Assembly (NCBI GenBank): GCA_021555075.1
Contig: JAKGBX010000003.1
Span: forward strand, 248,001-312,000
DNA: 64,000 nucleotides
DNA from: Rhodobacteraceae bacterium LMO-JJ12
GTDB lineage: Bacteria > Pseudomonadota > Alphaproteobacteria > Rhodobacterales > Rhodobacteraceae
Direction of reading: 5' to 3'
A model generated the notes under the pieces. It worked only from the letters and a program-made list of their open reading frames with translations. It was not told the DNA's origin and ran no database searches. How positions within the stretch are numbered: the first letter of the stretch is position 1; each line of letters starts with the position of its first letter. Made by a program: the position numbers and the translations under genes. Of the stretch, positions 61,251 to 64,000 are shown in pieces.

Positions 61251-62521
61251 TCGGGATATTCATCCTCGGCGTCTATCTGGCGATTTTCGCGCTTTCATTT
61301 CTGGTCGTTCGTTTCCTCGTACAGCGTACGGTGCACGACTATACGTCGCTGAAAACCGTCACTTTCGGCGATGAAAGCGCTGTTACATCGAACCGGATCG
61401 CTTCAATCGTGTCGGTCGTGACAATCTTTCTCATCTGGGGGTCGTTTACAGGCTCTGCATGGGTGCCGGGATTCCTTCATGCACCTGGCCCGTTCGTGGG
61501 TGACACCTCGTTCACATATACGATAGAGACGACGGACGGCGTGCGCGACGATGCCACTGTGCAGGTCCGCGTCTTCAATTTCGGTGAAACCGCCACCAAA
61601 TTCGATGTCGATCCGGGTGACGGCATCGCCAAGAACGACGCTGTGGCGATGAACGCCTCGCGCTCGACAACAATCCTGTTTGATATAAACGACGAGGTCT
61701 CGCGTAAGGACGGTGCGCATGTTGTGGCTATCGACGGGACGGCAATAAATCAGGATGGTGAAATAAAGACACCTGCCGGCCGCTTCACCCTGACCGACAA
61801 GGGTGCAATCAACTTTTCTCCACCCTCAGGTTTGCAAATGGAACCCATCTGGTTACCTCCGCCAGAGGCGGTGGTTGCCCGGCTCGTTGAGATTGCCGAC
61901 GAGGGATACCGCAATAGTACCCTGTGGAAGCACCTGGGCTATTCGTTGTTTCGGGTGATTGCCGGGTTCTTCTTTGGTGCGCTTCTGGGTATCCCGTTGG
62001 GTTACGCGATGGGATTGTCCAACTGGTTTCGCGGCTGGTTTGAACCGATCGTCGAATTCATGCGGCCGGTTCCACCGCTGGCGTTGATTCCCTTGGTCAT
62101 CATCTGGTTCGGTATCGGTGAAACCGGCAAGATCATCCTGTTGTTCCTTGCTTCACTCTGGATCATGGCGATTGCTGCCAGGGCAGGCGTATCAGGCGTG
62201 AATATCTCAAAAGTCCACGCAGCATACTCACTTGGCGCAAGCAAGTTTCAGATCATGCGCTATGTCATCATGCCCAATTCATTGCCCGAGATTTTCACCG
62301 GGGCGAGGGTGGCAATGGGGGTATGTTGGGGGACCGTTGTTGCTGCTGAGCTTGTTGCTGCGTCGGAGGGGGCGGGCATGATGATCATGGTCGCTTCGAA
62401 ATTCCAACTGACCGACATTGTGTTGATGGGGATCATCCTGATCGGCGTTATCGGCTTTGCTATTGATATCTTGATGAGCAAAGCTGAGAACCTTCTGGTG
62501 CCATGGAAGGGCAAAAGCTGA
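61247..62521 (+). CDS. TauC-type ABC permease with unusual N-terminal exported domain
   Basis: The 424-aa protein is much longer than TauC/SsuC (about 260-280 aa). The C-terminal 220 residues are a normal permease (LFRVIAGFFFGALLGIPLGY, then FMRPVPPLALIPLVIIWFGI and an EAA-type loop). Before it come two predicted helices (residues 3-25 and 51-67) and a soluble segment (about 75-195) that begins GDTSFTYTIETTDGVRDDA, then TVQVRVFNFGE. This resembles Ig/cadherin-like beta-sandwich sequences. The segment is likely periplasmic. Its role (ligand docking or binding-protein contact) is unknown. Confidence 0.85.
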   Translation: MIGIFILGVYLAIFALSFLVVRFLVQRTVHDYTSLKTVTFGDESAVTSNRIASIVSVVTIFLIWGSFTGSAWVPGFLHAPGPFVGDTSFTYTIETTDGVRDDATVQVRVFNFGETATKFDVDPGDGIAKNDAVAMNASRSTTILFDINDEVSRKDGAHVVAIDGTAINQDGEIKTPAGRFTLTDKGAINFSPPSGLQMEPIWLPPPEAVVARLVEIADEGYRNSTLWKHLGYSLFRVIAGFFFGALLGIPLGYAMGLSNWFRGWFEPIVEFMRPVPPLALIPLVIIWFGIGETGKIILLFLASLWIMAIAARAGVSGVNISKVHAAYSLGASKFQIMRYVIMPNSLPEIFTGARVAMGVCWGTVVAAELVAASEGAGMMIMVASKFQLTDIVLMGIILIGVIGFAIDILMSKAENLLVPWKGKS

Positions 62522-62539
62522 CCAGAATTAATTTCTGGT
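62521..62539 (+). terminator. Short hairpin after the tau-type operon
   Basis: ACCAGAA (62521-62527) and TTCTGGT (62533-62539) pair across a five-base loop, overlapping the permease stop region. There is no T-run, so its role as terminator is weakly supported. Confidence 0.35.
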
Positions 62540-62609
62540 TGCATGCGGGACGCACGTTACCCTGAAGCGTATCAATCAAACTGCGCTTAGGGGGGTGCCT
62601 TGAAACGCT

Positions 62610-63002
62610 TTAGCCAAAGCGAAGGAAGACCTTTAGAAGGTCCGCGCGGTCAAGCATCCCGACGAGTTCACCGTTACGAATAACCGGATAGGTCCGGAAC
62701 GACCGCTCAAGGAATACTTCAGCGGCCGTGACGAAATCGGTTTCGGACTCTATCGTGGCAATCTCGGTGCTCATTCGTTCGGCCACGGTCCCGTTCCACT
62801 GCTGGTAATAGCTCGCGTTCAGAGCGGGACGAAAGCAGTCCTTCTCGGTAAGGATACCGATCAGCTGTCCCGCCGTGTCGACAACAGGTGCCGCCGATAT
62901 GTTTCCCGATGCCAAGTATGCAGTGGCCTCGCGTATCGGGGTCTCGGGGGTCAGGCGCAGGAAGTCGGTCTGCATGATAGACGAGATTCGCTCCTCAGTC
63001 AT
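62610..63002 (-). CDS. CBS-domain protein
   Basis: The 130-aa protein consists of two CBS repeats: RLTPETPIREATAYLASGNI with APVVDTAGQLIGILTEKDCF, then ETDFVTAAEVFLERSFRTYP with VIRNGELVGMLDRADLLKVF. Such stand-alone pairs bind AMP/ATP-type ligands and often regulate partners. Its start lies inside the 3' end of the NqrM-like gene (8-base overlap), so it is probably co-expressed with the Na+-NQR genes. Confidence 0.88.
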   Translation of the reverse strand: MTEERISSIMQTDFLRLTPETPIREATAYLASGNISAAPVVDTAGQLIGILTEKDCFRPALNASYYQQWNGTVAERMSTEIATIESETDFVTAAEVFLERSFRTYPVIRNGELVGMLDRADLLKVFLRFG

Positions 63003-63168
63003 TTCCGTGCTCCAGTTTTTTGCGGTGCGGGCATCCGTCGCATCTGCTCTCGGGCAGGCAGGAAAGGCCCCCGCACGACGTCTGTGGTGGACGCCCCCTG
63101 ATCAACAAGCCAAGCGCCAGCCCGCCAAAGACGAGAAGGAAGATACCGATGGACAGGATCAATTCCAT
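62995..63168 (-). CDS. nqrM: NqrM-like Na+-NQR maturation protein
   Basis: This short gene (57 aa) has the NqrM (DUF539) form: one N-terminal membrane helix (MELILSIGIFLLVFGGLALG) followed by RGRPPQTSCGGLSCLPESRC, then DGCPHRKKLEHGN. The Cys cluster (CGGL, C, C and C) matches the iron-handling Cys of NqrM, needed to insert the Fe centre in Na+-NQR. It lies 95 bases downstream of nqrF on the same strand, the usual position, and overlaps the CBS gene start. It is short enough to be missed by annotation. Confidence 0.8.
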   Translation of the reverse strand: MELILSIGIFLLVFGGLALGLLIRGRPPQTSCGGLSCLPESRCDGCPHRKKLEHGND

Positions 63169-63263
63169 TGGGGCGCCTCATGCAAGGACGCCTGCATCGA
63201 TGCCGACCGTGGCGTCCCTATTGGGTGTGTTGATGTGAAGGATCGGCGGGCAATTGTCATGGC

Positions 63264-64000
63264 TTACGTCCCGAAATCGTCGTTGAAGATGAAGCGGCGT
63301 TCGACACCCAGCCGCTCAAGCGTCGCGATAACGGCCGAAATCATGACTGGTGGCCCGCAGAGGTAGTATTCGCAGTCTTCCGGGGCAGGGTGGGCAGACA
63401 TACCTTTGCGCACAGTTTCGTGGATAAAGCCCGTCTCACCCGTCCAGCGATCCCCCGGCGCCGGATCGGACAGGGCCGGTGTCCAGGAAAAGGTTGGGTG
63501 ATTGGCGGCGATCCGTTCGAACTCGTCGACATAAAACAGATCGGCGGCGGTTCGCGCGCCGTAGAAATAGAACATCCGCCGAGTGGATCCCTGGCCGATC
63601 TGTTCGTGGATCAACGCGCGCAAAGGCGCCATCCCGACGCCGCCGCCGATGAACACCATATCCTTGTGCGTAGGCTGTGCATGGAATTCGCCGAATGGAC
63701 CGGCCACGGCGACGGTATCGCCGTCTTGCAGAGAAAACAGGTAGGACGACACGACACCCGGAGGAATTTCGTTTTCCTGACCTGCGGGCGGCACCGCGAG
63801 GCGGATATTGAACACGAGGCTGCCAGCGTCCTCGGGCCGGTTTGCGATGGAATAGGCGCGGCTGACGGGTGTGTCAGAGCTGCCCTTCAGTTCGCTCCAG
63901 CCAGACACCCGCCACGTTTCAATAAACCGGTTGGGAATGTCGAGCCGGGAGAAATCCAGATCGTAGGCAGGCGCGCGCAGCTGCATGTAGGCGCCCGCGC
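63264..64000 (-). CDS. nqrF: Na+-translocating NADH:quinone reductase subunit F, C-terminal part
   Basis: The window cuts this gene; its 5' part lies beyond 64000. The visible 245 codons cover the FAD- and NAD-binding reductase domain: SRAYSIANRPEDAGSLVFNI (the RxYS FAD motif), GVVSSYLFSLQDGDTVAVAG, FIGGGVGMAPLRALIHEQIG (NADH-binding GGGxGMAP) and EYYLCGPPVMISAVIATLER with the C-terminal DDFGT. The 2Fe-2S domain should precede it. With the NqrM-like gene downstream it indicates a full nqrABCDEF-nqrM operon off-window. Confidence 0.92.
   Translation of the reverse strand, partial: AGAYMQLRAPAYDLDFSRLDIPNRFIETWRVSGWSELKGSSDTPVSRAYSIANRPEDAGSLVFNIRLAVPPAGQENEIPPGVVSSYLFSLQDGDTVAVAGPFGEFHAQPTHKDMVFIGGGVGMAPLRALIHEQIGQGSTRRMFYFYGARTAADLFYVDEFERIAANHPTFSWTPALSDPAPGDRWTGETGFIHETVRKGMSAHPAPEDCEYYLCGPPVMISAVIATLERLGVERRFIFNDDFGT

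Overview
The window looks like chromosomal DNA of a marine Rhodobacterales (Roseobacter-group) alphaproteobacterium. The support is indirect: TauABC-type and dipeptide-type ABC importers, C3-sulfonate-type enzymes, a Na+-NQR NqrF/NqrM end, a Fur-family Zur with GTTAT-N3-ATAAC operators, MocR and LysR regulators, and many short integrase and IS relics. No 16S gene or other taxonomic marker is present, so the assignment is an inference.

Layout. (1) 0.2-3.2 kb: a tRNA-Ser(GCT) bordered by mobile or defence remnants: a HEPN/Abi-like protein fused to CBS repeats, the C-terminal stub of a large uncharacterised protein, and a tyrosine-integrase tail. (2) 3.4-9.5 kb: about ten small genes, most with signal peptides and almost none assignable to a family, including a paralogue pair in which one copy has an in-frame stop. 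An AraC-type regulator follows. (3) 11.2-13.3 kb: decayed DUF2924/serine-recombinase/helix-turn-helix module plus an IS110-type transposase tail. (4) 13.8-26.6 kb: a catabolic island with a MocR regulator, ThDP decarboxylase-like enzyme, mandelate-racemase-family enzyme, aldehyde dehydrogenase and amidase, and a converging dipeptide-type ABC importer. Both transcription units carry the same bipartite sequence (TGTACCTAT, 15 bp, TGGAACTTG), in the same orientation and about 75 bp before the first start codon. This makes a shared MocR operator likely. (5) 26.8-27.1 kb: two tandem IS6-type transposase N-terminal fragments. (6) 27.7-37.1 kb: Hsp70-like protein, two-component system, EF-hand protein, cytochrome b561 and an RND efflux pair. 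(7) 37.6-41.4 kb: gene decay, with a triply disrupted hydroxyisobutyrate-dehydrogenase-type gene, an in-frame chimera of a 2-hydroxyacid dehydrogenase and an amidase, a frameshifted small membrane protein, and remnants of AztD and COG0523 zinc-handling genes. (8) 41.4-48.4 kb: zinc locus znuA / zur-znuC-znuB plus a Zrg-like set (DUF2796, ABC ATPase, permease, two DUF3299 proteins). (9) 48.6-62.5 kb: ThDP enzyme, aldehyde dehydrogenase, HpsN-like dehydrogenase, Asp/Glu racemase, CuyA-like lyase, FAD-GcvT dehydrogenase, LysR regulator and a TauABC importer whose permease has an unusual N-terminal exported domain. (10) 62.6-64 kb: CBS protein, NqrM and the C-terminal part of NqrF, cut by the window edge.

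Best candidates for new biology: the shared MocR operator with its mandelamide-pathway-like gene set, the exported-protein cluster at 3.4-9.5 kb, the TauC-type permease with an added exported domain, and the rebuilt and decayed zinc locus. All functional calls are from reading the sequence; no database search was run.
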